Program-made: the position numbers and the translations under genes | Notes under the pieces: generated by a model | Told to the model about the DNA's origin: nothing | Database searches by the model: none | What the model saw: the letters and a program-made list of their open reading frames with translations, nothing else | Shown: piece after piece, positions 41,709 through 50,502 of the stretch | Position numbering within the stretch: the stretch's first letter is position 1 | Layout of the letters: each line of letters begins with the position of its first letter | NCBI GenBank assembly: GCA_023423045.1 | Contig: JAFAGA010000032.1 | Span: 1-64,000, forward strand | From: Bacillota bacterium | Lineage (GTDB): Bacteria; Bacillota; Clostridia; Lachnospirales; Lachnospiraceae | DNA: 64,000 nt | Reading direction: 5' to 3'

Positions 41709-41844
41709 ATGTACAAAGAAAAAGAAAAAATAATCGAATGGGCATGCATAAATTATCTAAAAATGATTTATAAAATTACTATAAAAAACAGTCTGTGTGG
41801 AGTTTTTTGGTTTTCAAACCCTGCTGCATATGATATAATATCGT
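41709..41844. other. AT-rich gap before the repeats
   Basis: First part of the 323-base gap between the chromate operon and citrate synthase. I see no terminator or gene; only a TATAAT at 41834 without a good -35. Confidence 0.45.
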
Positions 41845-41902
41845 CAGACATTATATCAGCGTCCGAAGGTCGTGAGTGCGCATCCTGGCACGAAGTGCCA
41901 TA
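41845..41902 (+). repeat. intergenic repeat, copy 1
   Basis: CAGACATTATATCAGCG..CCGAAGGTCGTGAGTGCGCAT..CACGAAGTGC. About 58 bp, repeated at 41935. Confidence 0.85.
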
Positions 41903-41934
41903 ACATAAGCTTTGTGCTAATGTTGTAATGCTGC

Positions 41935-41989
41935 CAGACATTCTATCAGCGCCGAAGGTCGTGAGTGCGCATTTTTGTCACGAAGTGCT
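41935..41989 (+). repeat. intergenic repeat, copy 2
   Basis: Second copy of the preceding element with a few substitutions and one deletion. Its end runs into an extended -10 (TGG-TATAAT, 41992-42000) for citrate synthase. Confidence 0.85.
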
Positions 41990-42000
41990 TATGGTATAAT
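41975..42000 (+). promoter_or_regulatory. candidate promoter for citrate synthase
   Basis: Extended -10 TGGTATAAT at 41992-42000. TTGTCA lies upstream with a short 14-bp spacer, so recognition may rest on the extended -10. It is formed by the end of repeat copy 2. Confidence 0.45.
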
Positions 42001-42031
42001 GGGGCCACGTATAAGAAAGGAGAAAAGAAAG

Positions 42032-43402
42032 ATGAACAAGTATAGTGAGATTACTCCCCAAATAATGGAACTTGCCGATCTATGTAAAAAGAATACGGCG
42101 ATTGACCCCGAATTGTACGCAAAATATGATGTAAAGCGCGGTTTGCGTGATATTAGCGGTAAAGGTGTATTAACCGGTTTGACCGAAATCTGTGAAATTC
42201 TCTCCTACACCATTGTGGATAATGATTATATTCCGTGTGAAGGAAAGCTGTATTACCGCGGCGTAGATGTGGAACAGATTATTCAAGGTTGCATGCAGGA
42301 AAATCGATTTGGTTTTGAAGAGGTTGTATATTTATTACTGTTTGGAAATTTACCTACGCAGGAGAAACTTCAGGAGTTTATCAGGCTGCTGGAGGAATAT
42401 AGAGAATTACCGCCCAGTTTCGTTCGTGATATCATTATGAAGGCTCCCAGCAAGGATATGATGAACACTCTGGCAAGGAGCGTACTGACCTTATTTTCAT
42501 ATGATGAAAAAGCAGATGACATATCCATTGAGAACGTACTTCGCCAGAGTCTGCAGCTGATTGCCGTATTCCCTCTGCTGTCGGTGTACGGATACCAGGC
42601 CTATGGCCATTATCATTTTGGACAGAGTCTGGTAATACATCCTCCGAAGGAAGGCTTGTCAACCGCGGAGAATATTTTGCACATGCTGCGTCCTAATATG
42701 AAGTATACGGAGCTGGAGGCAAAAATTCTGGACATTGCCCTGGTGCTCCATGCAGAGCACGGCGGCGGTAACAATTCCACCTTCACGACCCACGTGGTCA
42801 GCTCTTCGGGAACAGATACCTATTCCTCTGTGGCGGCCTCTCTTGGATCATTAAAGGGTCCGAAGCATGGCGGTGCCAATATAAAGGTTATGCAGATGTT
42901 TGACGACATGAAGGAAAGTATTAAGGATTGGGCGGATGAAGAAGAAGTTGGCAATTATCTGCGCGATCTTCTGAATAAGAGAGCCTTTGATAAGTCCGGT
43001 CTGATCTATGGTATGGGACATGCTGTATATTCCATTTCCGATCCGAGAGCGAATGTGCTGAAACAGTATGTAAGAAGTCTTTCCGAGGAAAAGGGCTTAA
43101 TGAAGGAATTTGTCCTGTATGAGATGGTGGAACGTCTGGCTCCGGAGATCATTGCCAGCGAACGGAAGATGTATAAGGGTGTCAGCGCCAATGTCGACTT
43201 CTACAGCGGCTTTGTGTATCATATGCTGGATCTGCCGAAGGAATTATATACCCCGATCTTTGCAATTGCAAGAATTGCAGGCTGGAGTGCCCATCGTCTG
43301 GAGGAATTAAATAATGCAGGGAAGATTATCCGTCCTGCTTATAAGAGCGTATCCAAGCACCGCAATTATGTGACGTTGCAGGAGAGACGGGACGCAAATT
43401 AA
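42032..43402 (+). CDS. gltA: citrate synthase
   Basis: 456 residues; joins acetyl-CoA and oxaloacetate to citrate. Active-site residues are visible: His in LHAEHGGGNNSTFTT, His in YGMGHAVYSISDPRA, and Asp in SANVDFYSGFVYHMLDLP. The N-terminal ~40 residues are an extension seen in clostridial forms. Start at ATG 42032 with AAAGGAGA upstream. Monocistronic; no aconitase or isocitrate dehydrogenase gene is near. It likely feeds 2-oxoglutarate and glutamate synthesis in a broken TCA cycle, which is inference from the lifestyle. Confidence 0.95.
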   Translation: MNKYSEITPQIMELADLCKKNTAIDPELYAKYDVKRGLRDISGKGVLTGLTEICEILSYTIVDNDYIPCEGKLYYRGVDVEQIIQGCMQENRFGFEEVVYLLLFGNLPTQEKLQEFIRLLEEYRELPPSFVRDIIMKAPSKDMMNTLARSVLTLFSYDEKADDISIENVLRQSLQLIAVFPLLSVYGYQAYGHYHFGQSLVIHPPKEGLSTAENILHMLRPNMKYTELEAKILDIALVLHAEHGGGNNSTFTTHVVSSSGTDTYSSVAASLGSLKGPKHGGANIKVMQMFDDMKESIKDWADEEEVGNYLRDLLNKRAFDKSGLIYGMGHAVYSISDPRANVLKQYVRSLSEEKGLMKEFVLYEMVERLAPEIIASERKMYKGVSANVDFYSGFVYHMLDLPKELYTPIFAIARIAGWSAHRLEELNNAGKIIRPAYKSVSKHRNYVTLQERRDAN

Positions 43403-43461
43403 TTTTAAAATTTTCCATGGCTGAATTTCCTGTTTTTACATCGAAAAATGTAATAATTGCT

Positions 43462-43491
43462 TGGTTATTTTGTTTTTTCTTGCATATACTA
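43462..43491 (+). promoter_or_regulatory. candidate forespore sigma-G promoter for SASP
   Basis: TGGTTA, 17-bp spacer, TATACTA: close to the sigma-G pattern (TGAATA and CATACTA). It lies about 140 bases before the SASP start codon. Confidence 0.5.
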
Positions 43492-43632
43492 TTATCGTAA
43501 CATCTTAATGAAAACACATTTCATTGTTTCTTTTGTGAAATACATCAAGTATTTTATTTAATGAAGCGTGTTTCAACTAAGAAGGTAACAAACACAAATT
43601 TATTTCAGTATATGAAATGGAGGAGTATATCT

Positions 43633-43836
43633 ATGGCAAGAAGAAACAGAGCAGAAGTTCCCGAAGCACAGGAAGCACTTGACAGATTCAAATATGAGGT
43701 GGCAAACGAAATTGGCGTTCCTTTAAAGAAGGGCTATAACGGCGACTTGACTTCCAAACAGAACGGTTCTGTCGGCGGCTATATGGTTAAAAAGATGGTT
43801 CAGGATTATGAGAAGAGAATGTCCGGTCAGCAATAA
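43633..43836 (+). CDS. alpha/beta-type small acid-soluble spore protein
   Basis: 67 residues. Coats and protects spore DNA and is broken down by Gpr protease at germination. The family blocks are present: ALDRFKYEVANEIGV (the Gpr cleavage region, usual KFEIA-type) and KQNGSVGGYMVKKMVQDYEKRM in place of the classical GNVGGEMVK-motif. GGAGGAG sits 7 bases before ATG 43633; in-frame upstream codons to 43561 have no such site. A sigma-G-like promoter and a good terminator make it a single gene. Strong evidence that the organism forms spores. Confidence 0.94.
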   Translation: MARRNRAEVPEAQEALDRFKYEVANEIGVPLKKGYNGDLTSKQNGSVGGYMVKKMVQDYEKRMSGQQ

Positions 43837-43876
43837 AAGAGCCGGAGTTGCTATCATTGATTGATTAATATTTCGA

Positions 43877-43909
43877 GGCGGTTGTCGCATGTCGGCAGCC
43901 GTCTTTTTT
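43877..43909 (+). terminator. SASP terminator
   Basis: GGCGGTTGTC/GGCAGCCGTC stem with wobble pairs, 7-base loop, TTTTTT. Confidence 0.85.
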
Positions 43910-44117
43910 ATCGTATAGGAAGTTGCCTTCGATTTTTTGGTAAATAAGTATTAGAAGGAAAATAAATTTCAATCTAAAAATATATTGAAATATGATACAG
44001 GATAAGATACACTAACTATAAATAAGTTGACAAATACTGATTATATTATAAAATAGTAATGAATCAGTCAAAAGCGGAATTGAGAAGTATGGATTATGGT
44101 TGAAGTGGGGATGCGGT

Positions 44118-44672
44118 ATGAGAGTGATAGCGGGTAAAGCAAGAAGATTACAGCTTAGAACACCAGAAGGCTTTGATACGAGACCGACTACGGATAAAAC
44201 GAAGGAGACCTTATTTAATATACTGAACCCATATTTGGCCGATGCCGATTTCCTGGATTTGTTTTCGGGAAGCGGAGCAATCGGAATCGAGGCGTTATCC
44301 AGAGGAGCTAAGTATGCTGCATTTGTGGAAGACAGCCGATCAGCATTGGAATGTATCAGATATAACCTGAAGTTTACGAAGCTGGAGGCTTTGGGAGAAG
44401 TGATGCCGTATACGGCCAAGGAAGCAATTCGTGCCTTGGAGATTAAGGGCAAGGTTTTTGATGTTGTTTTTATGGATCCGCCCTACGGCAATCTGCATGA
44501 GAAAGAGGTTCTTCTGGCCCTGCAGAATTCAAATATTATTTATTGCGACACCATTATTGTAGTGGAGGCTTCACTCAAAACCAACTTTGACTATTTGGAA
44601 GGAACCAAGTTCCATATATTTAAGAAGAAAGAATATAAGACAAGCCAACATGTCTTTATTGAAATAAATTAG
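44118..44672 (+). CDS. rsmD: 16S rRNA (guanine966-N2)-methyltransferase RsmD
   Basis: 184 residues. N-terminal MRVIAGKARRLQL..TRPTTDKTKETLFNIL is the RsmD signature, then motif I FLDLFSGSGAIGIEALSRGA and the catalytic N6/N2-methyltransferase motif VFMDPPYG. It methylates G966 of 16S rRNA in the small-subunit head. Start at ATG 44118. First gene of an rsmD-coaD-coiled-coil run that matches Bacillus ylbH-ylbI. No strong promoter could be picked in the 281-base gap upstream, which holds the SASP terminator and AT-rich sequence. Confidence 0.95.
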   Translation: MRVIAGKARRLQLRTPEGFDTRPTTDKTKETLFNILNPYLADADFLDLFSGSGAIGIEALSRGAKYAAFVEDSRSALECIRYNLKFTKLEALGEVMPYTAKEAIRALEIKGKVFDVVFMDPPYGNLHEKEVLLALQNSNIIYCDTIIVVEASLKTNFDYLEGTKFHIFKKKEYKTSQHVFIEIN

Positions 44673-44716
44673 AAGCTATTATAGGTTAGTATTGTCTGGC
44701 AGGGAGTGAATATTGC

Positions 44717-45217
44717 ATGAAGATAGGTATATACCCCGGCAGCTTTGATCCTATCACCCTTGGGCACCTGGACGTTATTATCCGTGCTTGCGGATTAGTT
44801 GATAAGTTAGTTATCGGAGTATTAAAAAACAGTGCGAAGAGGCCTTTGTTTTCAGCCGAAGAGCGGGTGGAATTCATTGAGCGTGTAATCAGGGAACATA
44901 CAAAGCTGGAGTCGGTTGAGGTCATTGCGTTTGACGGATTATTAATAGATTTTGCCAGACAGCAGAAGGCATCCATTATAGTAAGAGGGTTACGGGCAAT
45001 TACCGATTTTGAATATGAGTTACAGATAGCACAGACCAATCATAAGCTGGATGCCAGTGTTGATACGGTATTCTTTACCACAAGCGTGGAATATTCTTAT
45101 CTGAGTTCCAGCGCGGTGAAGGAGATCGCCAGCTTTGGAGGAGATATCAGTCAATTTGTACCTGAATGCATCGTACAATCTGTCTATGATAAATATAAAG
45201 TGATAAGGAGTGTTTGA
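44717..45217 (+). CDS. coaD: phosphopantetheine adenylyltransferase
   Basis: 166 residues; makes dephospho-CoA from 4'-phosphopantetheine and ATP, the fourth step of CoA synthesis. The nucleotidyltransferase motif YPGSFDPITLGHLDVI (T/HxGH type) and the second motif YSYLSSSAVKEIASFGGD are intact, with VRGLRAITDFEYELQIA between. GGGAGTG precedes ATG 44717. It is separated from the downstream gene by a single base, so coupled translation is likely. Confidence 0.97.
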   Translation: MKIGIYPGSFDPITLGHLDVIIRACGLVDKLVIGVLKNSAKRPLFSAEERVEFIERVIREHTKLESVEVIAFDGLLIDFARQQKASIIVRGLRAITDFEYELQIAQTNHKLDASVDTVFFTTSVEYSYLSSSAVKEIASFGGDISQFVPECIVQSVYDKYKVIRSV

Positions 45218-45218
45218 G

Positions 45219-45860
45219 ATGGGAGCGAGCAGAATAGAGCAACTAATAGAGGATATTTATGAATTTGTTGAAAGCTGCAGGATGCAGCCATTATCAAGCA
45301 CGAAAGTGATTGTTCCTAAGGATGAGTTATATGATTTATTGGACGAGCTCCGTCTTAGAACTCCGGATGAAATCAAGCGCTACCAGAAAATCATCTCAAA
45401 CCGTGACGCCATTATTGCAGATGCGGAAGAGAAGGCGGAGGGGGTTCTTCGCCAGACCAGAGATAAGGCCAAGGAGCTTCTTAACGAGCATGAGATTATG
45501 CAGCAGGCTTATTATCAGGCTAATGAGATGATTATGCAGGCTTCTGAAGAAGCGGACAGGATACGCAGAGAAGCCAGCGAAGAAGCGGAACAGATCCGCA
45601 CCGGAGCCCTGGTTTATTCCAACGATGTGCTTACTGAGGTGGAGAGGGTGCTGGCCAATGCCTATGATACAGCAATCTCCCGGTATGATTCCTTTATCGG
45701 TACTCTGAAGAATAACCTGGAGATTATTAATAGTAACAAGCGGGAGCTGAGCGAACAGCTTTATTCCCAGGAGGGTGGCGTCTCTGAGCCTGCCGGTGAA
45801 GGTTATGATGACGGTGATTTCGATTTTGATGCCAGCACCTTCCTTCCTGAGGAGGAGTAA
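45219..45860 (+). CDS. coiled-coil protein, DivIVA/ATPase-like
   Basis: 213 residues with a long central coiled coil (~45-150: ADAEEKAEGVLRQTRDKAKELL.., ASEEADRIRREASEEAEQI) and an acidic C-terminal tail ending FDFDASTFLPEEE. No membrane span. The pattern recalls the DivIVA-like or V-type ATPase subunit-like helical proteins that follow coaD in Lachnospiraceae. AAGGAG lies upstream of ATG 45219, inside the coaD end. It ends exactly where the convergent ylbJ gene ends. Function unknown; a cell-division or envelope scaffold is plausible. Confidence 0.7.
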   Translation: MGASRIEQLIEDIYEFVESCRMQPLSSTKVIVPKDELYDLLDELRLRTPDEIKRYQKIISNRDAIIADAEEKAEGVLRQTRDKAKELLNEHEIMQQAYYQANEMIMQASEEADRIRREASEEAEQIRTGALVYSNDVLTEVERVLANAYDTAISRYDSFIGTLKNNLEIINSNKRELSEQLYSQEGGVSEPAGEGYDDGDFDFDASTFLPEEE

Positions 45861-46877
45861 TCAGGGCAGGAACCGGGCTGCATACAGATAAGCAATGGCG
45901 AGGGAGATGCCCGCACTCAGCAATTTAACCATAATATATGACTTTATTGATAGTCCTTGATTACCGATGACACTTTTGGTTTGGGCAATGCCTGAAAAGC
46001 CTCCGAAGGTTGTGAGCACGGTAACAAGGACTATTTTTATCTGAGGTTCCAGAGAGCTCTTGCAAATCTGACTGATACCGGTGGTTATCTCAAAGATTCC
46101 CATGATAAAAGCCTTCAGGGAGCCGATGTCAGGACCGAGGGTATGAAACAACTGTGCAAGAATAGAGAAGAGAATAATATAACCGCCCACCTTTGTCACT
46201 GTCTCGAAGCCATCCATAATGGAACGGTCCAGAAGACTGAAGCTAAATCGGGGGGAGGAAGCCCTGTCCGTGTATTCCATGCTATGCAGCAATGTTTTTG
46301 TTTCATAAGGAAGTTCTCCGGACTTGCCTGTGAAACGAAAAGTCTTCCGAGTATATCCGTGAAGGAGAAAACGCATCAGGACTGCGCCAAGAATGGAGCT
46401 GCCGTAGATGATTGCGAATAATGCGTATTTAATCTGGGGAAGCTTTAATTGAGTAATGGCAATATAGCCGATGATAAAGATGGGGCTGGCATTGTTGCAC
46501 ATACCAAGGAGGAATTGTCCTTCCTCCCGCCGGATCTTATGCTCCCCCACCAGGTCGGCAGTGGATTTGGCTCCCATGGGAAGACCGGAAAGAAAGCCGA
46601 TGGCGATGGGATAGCAGCCCTGCATACTGACCTGGAACATCTTTCCAAGAAAAGGATAGAAGACCTTGCTGATCAGCCTTGTGATATTTAATTGCACCAT
46701 CAGATTGGACAGGATGACACAGGGAAGGAGATTTGGCAATACATTGTGGAACCATAAGAGCAGGCCTGAGCTGGCTCCCTGGTAGGTTGACTGGGGAAAC
46801 GCCAGCATCAGGGCCATGAAAACAAGAATCATGCCTTTTATGAAGTGATTTTTCTGTAATTCTGAGAATCTTAACAT
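45861..46877 (-). CDS. ylbJ: sporulation integral membrane protein YlbJ
   Basis: 338 residues with about eight membrane spans and a nucleoside-recognition (Gate) domain repeat: YPIAIGFLSGLPMGAKSTADLV, GMCNNASPIFIIGYIAI and VTVLTTFGGFSGIAQTKSVI. In Bacillus YlbJ is needed for spore cortex formation under sigma-E. AAGGAG lies 5 bases before ATG 46877. It is inverted compared with the Bacillus order (ylbH-I-J all one strand), and its stop codon abuts the stop of the convergent coiled-coil gene with no base between. Confidence 0.92.
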   Translation of the reverse strand: MLRFSELQKNHFIKGMILVFMALMLAFPQSTYQGASSGLLLWFHNVLPNLLPCVILSNLMVQLNITRLISKVFYPFLGKMFQVSMQGCYPIAIGFLSGLPMGAKSTADLVGEHKIRREEGQFLLGMCNNASPIFIIGYIAITQLKLPQIKYALFAIIYGSSILGAVLMRFLLHGYTRKTFRFTGKSGELPYETKTLLHSMEYTDRASSPRFSFSLLDRSIMDGFETVTKVGGYIILFSILAQLFHTLGPDIGSLKAFIMGIFEITTGISQICKSSLEPQIKIVLVTVLTTFGGFSGIAQTKSVIGNQGLSIKSYIMVKLLSAGISLAIAYLYAARFLP

Positions 46878-46986
46878 ATTTCTCCTTGAAGACATGGGCT
46901 GCATTTATTATAATCTATTGGTAGGTACTTCAATTTATTCAATTTATTTCCAGACGGAGACCATAAAGAGAAAAGGAGATGAAAGA

Positions 46987-48792
46987 ATGGCACAAAATAA
47001 GAGTTTACCCAAAAGAAGTGAGGTAGATGTAAAATATACCTGGGCGATTGAGGATCTCTATGCTTCTGATGAGCTATGGCAGAAGGAATATGATAAGGTG
47101 AAGGAGATGCTTCCCGGTATCGTGGAGTTCCGGGGCCGATTGGGGAAATCGGCGGAGATTCTGCTGTCCTTCCTGCAGCAGCAGGATGAGCTTGACAAGC
47201 TTATGGAGCGGATCTATGTATATGCAAACCAGAAATATCATGAGGATACGGCCAATTCAGTGTATCAGGATCTGTCCAACAAGGCCAATGCCTTATCGGT
47301 GCAGGTGAGATCTGCCTTGTCCTTTGCAACACCGGAGATTTTAACGATACCGGAGGAAACGATAGCACAATTTAAGCATGAGGCCCAGGAGCTGATGCTT
47401 TATGATTTCTATTTGAAGGATATCCTGCGGATAAAGCCCCATATTTTATCAGGTGAACTGGAGGAGCTTCTGGCGGATGCGGGAGAGATTGCGGAGGCAC
47501 CGGACAATATCTTCTCCATGTTCAATAATGCGGATATCAAATTCCCCGAGATTGAAGATGAGAACGGGGAGAAGGTGCGCATCACCCACGGCAGGTACGG
47601 TCAGCTGCTGGAGAGCACGGATCGCAGAGTCAGAAGGGAAGCATTTGAAGGAGTGTATTCCACCTACCAGAGCTTTCGTAATACCCTGGCGGCATCCTTC
47701 AGCTCCAATGTGAAGCAGGAGGTATTCTTTGCCAAGGCCAGAAAATACAACTCCACCATGGAGAAAGCCCTGGATGGCGGCAATATTCCGGTAGAAGTCT
47801 ATACCAACCTCATAGCAGCAGTACATGAGAACATGCATCTGATGCATCGCTATGTATCCCTTCGTAAAAGACTGCTTGGAGTGGAAGAGCTTCATATGTA
47901 TGATCTCTATACACCTCTGGTGTCAGATGTAAAGATGGAAATCCCCTTTGAGGAGGCGAAGAAGATCGTAGCCAAAGGGCTGGAGCCGCTGGGAGAGGAA
48001 TACCAGAAGATTCTGATGGAGGGCTATAATCATCGCTGGATTGATATCTACGAGAATGAGAATAAGAGAAGCGGGGCTTATTCCTGGGGTGCATACGGAA
48101 CGCATCCCTATGTACTATTAAACTATAACGATACTTTGGATAATGTGTACACCCTGGCTCACGAGATGGGGCACGCAATCCACAGCTACCATTCGGACAG
48201 GGAGCAGCCCTATATCTATGCGGGCTACCGCATCTTTGTAGCGGAGGTGGCGTCAACCTGCAATGAGGCCCTGCTGATTGACTATATGCTGAAAAATACA
48301 GAGGATAAGAAGGAGAAGGCATATCTGATCAATCATTTCCTGGAGAAGTTCAAGGGAACCCTTTACCGTCAGACCATGTTTGCGGAGTTTGAAATGATCA
48401 CCCACAGTATGGTAGAGAAGGGCGAGAGCCTCACCGCAGAAGCCCTTTGCAGAATTTATCATGATCTGAATGTGGCGTATTTCGGAGACGATATTGTAAT
48501 TGATCCGGCCATTGATATGGAATGGTCCAGAATACCTCATTTTTACAATGCCTTCTATGTGTACCAGTATGCTACGGGTTACTCCGCAGCGATTGCCCTG
48601 TCCAGAAGAATTCTGAAAGAGGGGCCGGAGGCAGTGACGGATTATATCCGTTTCCTAAGCAGCGGCAGTTCCAACTATCCGATTGAGATCCTGAAAGCAG
48701 CCGGAGTGGATATGAGTACGAAGGAGCCGGTTAACCAGGCGCTGAAGCTGTTCGAAGAGCTTCTGGATCAGATGGATGAGCTGATGAAATAG
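46987..48792 (+). CDS. pepF: oligoendopeptidase F
   Basis: 601 residues; a cytoplasmic M3-family zinc peptidase that degrades peptides of about 7-17 residues. The zinc motif LAHEMGHAIHS (HExxH) lies near residue 390, with the third ligand glutamate downstream in VAEVASTCNEALL. The N-terminal PepF-type domain (KRSEVDVKYTWAIEDLYAS) is present. Start at ATG 46987 with AAAGGAGATG upstream; longer in-frame codons overlap ylbJ's leader. Single gene. A long inverted repeat follows at 48859. Confidence 0.96.
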   Translation: MAQNKSLPKRSEVDVKYTWAIEDLYASDELWQKEYDKVKEMLPGIVEFRGRLGKSAEILLSFLQQQDELDKLMERIYVYANQKYHEDTANSVYQDLSNKANALSVQVRSALSFATPEILTIPEETIAQFKHEAQELMLYDFYLKDILRIKPHILSGELEELLADAGEIAEAPDNIFSMFNNADIKFPEIEDENGEKVRITHGRYGQLLESTDRRVRREAFEGVYSTYQSFRNTLAASFSSNVKQEVFFAKARKYNSTMEKALDGGNIPVEVYTNLIAAVHENMHLMHRYVSLRKRLLGVEELHMYDLYTPLVSDVKMEIPFEEAKKIVAKGLEPLGEEYQKILMEGYNHRWIDIYENENKRSGAYSWGAYGTHPYVLLNYNDTLDNVYTLAHEMGHAIHSYHSDREQPYIYAGYRIFVAEVASTCNEALLIDYMLKNTEDKKEKAYLINHFLEKFKGTLYRQTMFAEFEMITHSMVEKGESLTAEALCRIYHDLNVAYFGDDIVIDPAIDMEWSRIPHFYNAFYVYQYATGYSAAIALSRRILKEGPEAVTDYIRFLSSGSSNYPIEILKAAGVDMSTKEPVNQALKLFEELLDQMDELMK

Positions 48793-48858
48793 CCGCCGTT
48801 TGTTCGGCAGTAAAAGAGGCTTACGGGTCTATCATGGCAAGCCTGCCTGGCGGCAAAT

Positions 48859-48910
48859 AACAGGACCGGTGTATTGATGGTTATTATATCATCGATACAC
48901 CGGTCCTGTT
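48859..48910. terminator. long inverted repeat between convergent genes
   Basis: 20-bp arms, AACAGGACCGGTGTATTGAT against its near-perfect complement (19 of 20), with a 12-base loop. There is no T-run on either side. Position suggests a terminator for pepF and tmcAL, though it is not a classical one. Confidence 0.6.
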
Positions 48911-48967
48911 ATCTCCTTGCGGTAAGCAAATCAATCATCGGCAGTATGATCTTCGCCTCGGCAATGA

Positions 48968-50287
48968 TCACAGCAAACAAATGCCATGCCTATATTCATT
49001 GGGGATTTCGGTGCCGTATCTATCATATACGGCCTGATTGTATAGATCGGAAGCAAGGATATCCTCAGACAGCATCTGCATGCCCGACTCATCCAGCAGG
49101 CGGTCTGCTTTTGAAACCCTGGTTATGACAGGGATACTGCCATTCTGTTCTATCCTGCGAAGAAGCGGTGAGGCTTCTTTTCTGACTCCCAGGATCCTTG
49201 CATAGGGAGTATAGCCTCTGGATATATAATCCCTGATAGCTGCTGTTTTGATATTTAACAAAATATGAATCATGGCACGGTTGATTCTGGTTAAAGTAAG
49301 ATTTTTTGTTTTGATCTCCTGATTCAGGGAGCGAATGGGTTGATTAAAATTCCTGCTGTTTTTGAGCCGATCGGCAAGATCGGGAGTAATATCAAGATAA
49401 GCGGTGAGGGACCCGCGATCTTCCGTGCGAAGCTTGTATTTTATGATGGGGGCAAAATCCTCCTCGGTAATCGGGTAGGTTCTATGGTAGTTCTCCAGGA
49501 GGAAGGCCGCCACATCCTCGGGCACGCTAAGAGAAGCATCAAAGAAAGCCGCAGGAGCCTGTCCTTCCTGGCTGTGAATCGCATTGCGGATAGCAGTAGC
49601 GGAGCTGATAACAGGAATATGAAATGGTGCGTCCTCTCGAACCTCTTCCCTGGGCTGATCGTTGGCTTCTGATAACTCCTCATCGTGATAATGGGCAGAA
49701 ACTCTTTGAATTGTTACCGGAGTGATGGGGGAGGAAAAATCCAGGAGCGCCTTCATATATTCTATTCCGAGGATATTATTGGGTTCGGTTAGAACTCCGG
49801 CTAGTTTGTGTTTCTCGGAGGGAGCTGTTTCTTCAATGGATTGCTCCAGGGCTTTTCGCCTGGCAGCAGGGTAGGTGGATCCACTTTTCATATGCTCCAG
49901 AAGTTGGCGTTCAAAGCCGTCGGGAGCATCGGATAGAAAACGGGCGGCCAAAGACAGAAGGGAGATGTCTCCGCATTCACTGCCAAAGCAAATGGTATTA
50001 ACCACGCCTAATTTGTCAAGAATAGAGACAGCACCATGGGCAAAATATTCCGCACTGCCGGTGGCATAGCACACGGGCAGCTCCAGAACCAGATCGACAC
50101 CGTTATTCAGGGCCATTTGTGTTCGGCTGTATTTGTCGATCATAGCCGGCGCACCGCGCTGAACAAAGTTTCCGCTCATGACAGCGATCACATAATCTGC
50201 GCCGGTGATTTGCCTGGCCTGATGGATATGGTATTTGTGCCCGTTGTGGAACGGATTATATTCTGTAATCAGACCGACAACCTTCAT
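48968..50287 (-). CDS. tmcAL: tRNA(Met) cytidine acetate ligase (YlbM/TmcAL)
   Basis: 439 residues. An N-terminal nucleotidyltransferase domain with GLITEYNPFHNGHKYHIHQARQ and MSGNFVQRGAPAMIDKYSRTQMAL, then a helical C-terminal part (~230-430). It acetylates the wobble C34 of elongator tRNA-Met using acetate and ATP. Start at ATG 50287, giving the family N-terminus MKVVGLITEYNP; AGGGAG lies 14 bases upstream, a little far. Bacillus ylbM lies in the same neighbourhood. Its use of acetate is interesting beside pta-ackA. Confidence 0.93.
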   Translation of the reverse strand: MKVVGLITEYNPFHNGHKYHIHQARQITGADYVIAVMSGNFVQRGAPAMIDKYSRTQMALNNGVDLVLELPVCYATGSAEYFAHGAVSILDKLGVVNTICFGSECGDISLLSLAARFLSDAPDGFERQLLEHMKSGSTYPAARRKALEQSIEETAPSEKHKLAGVLTEPNNILGIEYMKALLDFSSPITPVTIQRVSAHYHDEELSEANDQPREEVREDAPFHIPVISSATAIRNAIHSQEGQAPAAFFDASLSVPEDVAAFLLENYHRTYPITEEDFAPIIKYKLRTEDRGSLTAYLDITPDLADRLKNSRNFNQPIRSLNQEIKTKNLTLTRINRAMIHILLNIKTAAIRDYISRGYTPYARILGVRKEASPLLRRIEQNGSIPVITRVSKADRLLDESGMQMLSEDILASDLYNQAVYDRYGTEIPNEYRHGICLL

Positions 50288-50502
50288 ATTATAATGGAAT
50301 TCTCCCTTCATTTATGCTATGATAAATATATGTATATGATAATAGCATTATTTGAAGAAAGCGTCAATTATTATGCCATCGGCTTTATTCAAATTTCAAC
50401 AAAATATACTTGTATCCGCCGATGATTTGTTTTATAATAAAATTTATGGGTTTTATTAATATTTAATGATTATAAATGCAGAGTTATGAAAGGAGAGGCA
50501 TC

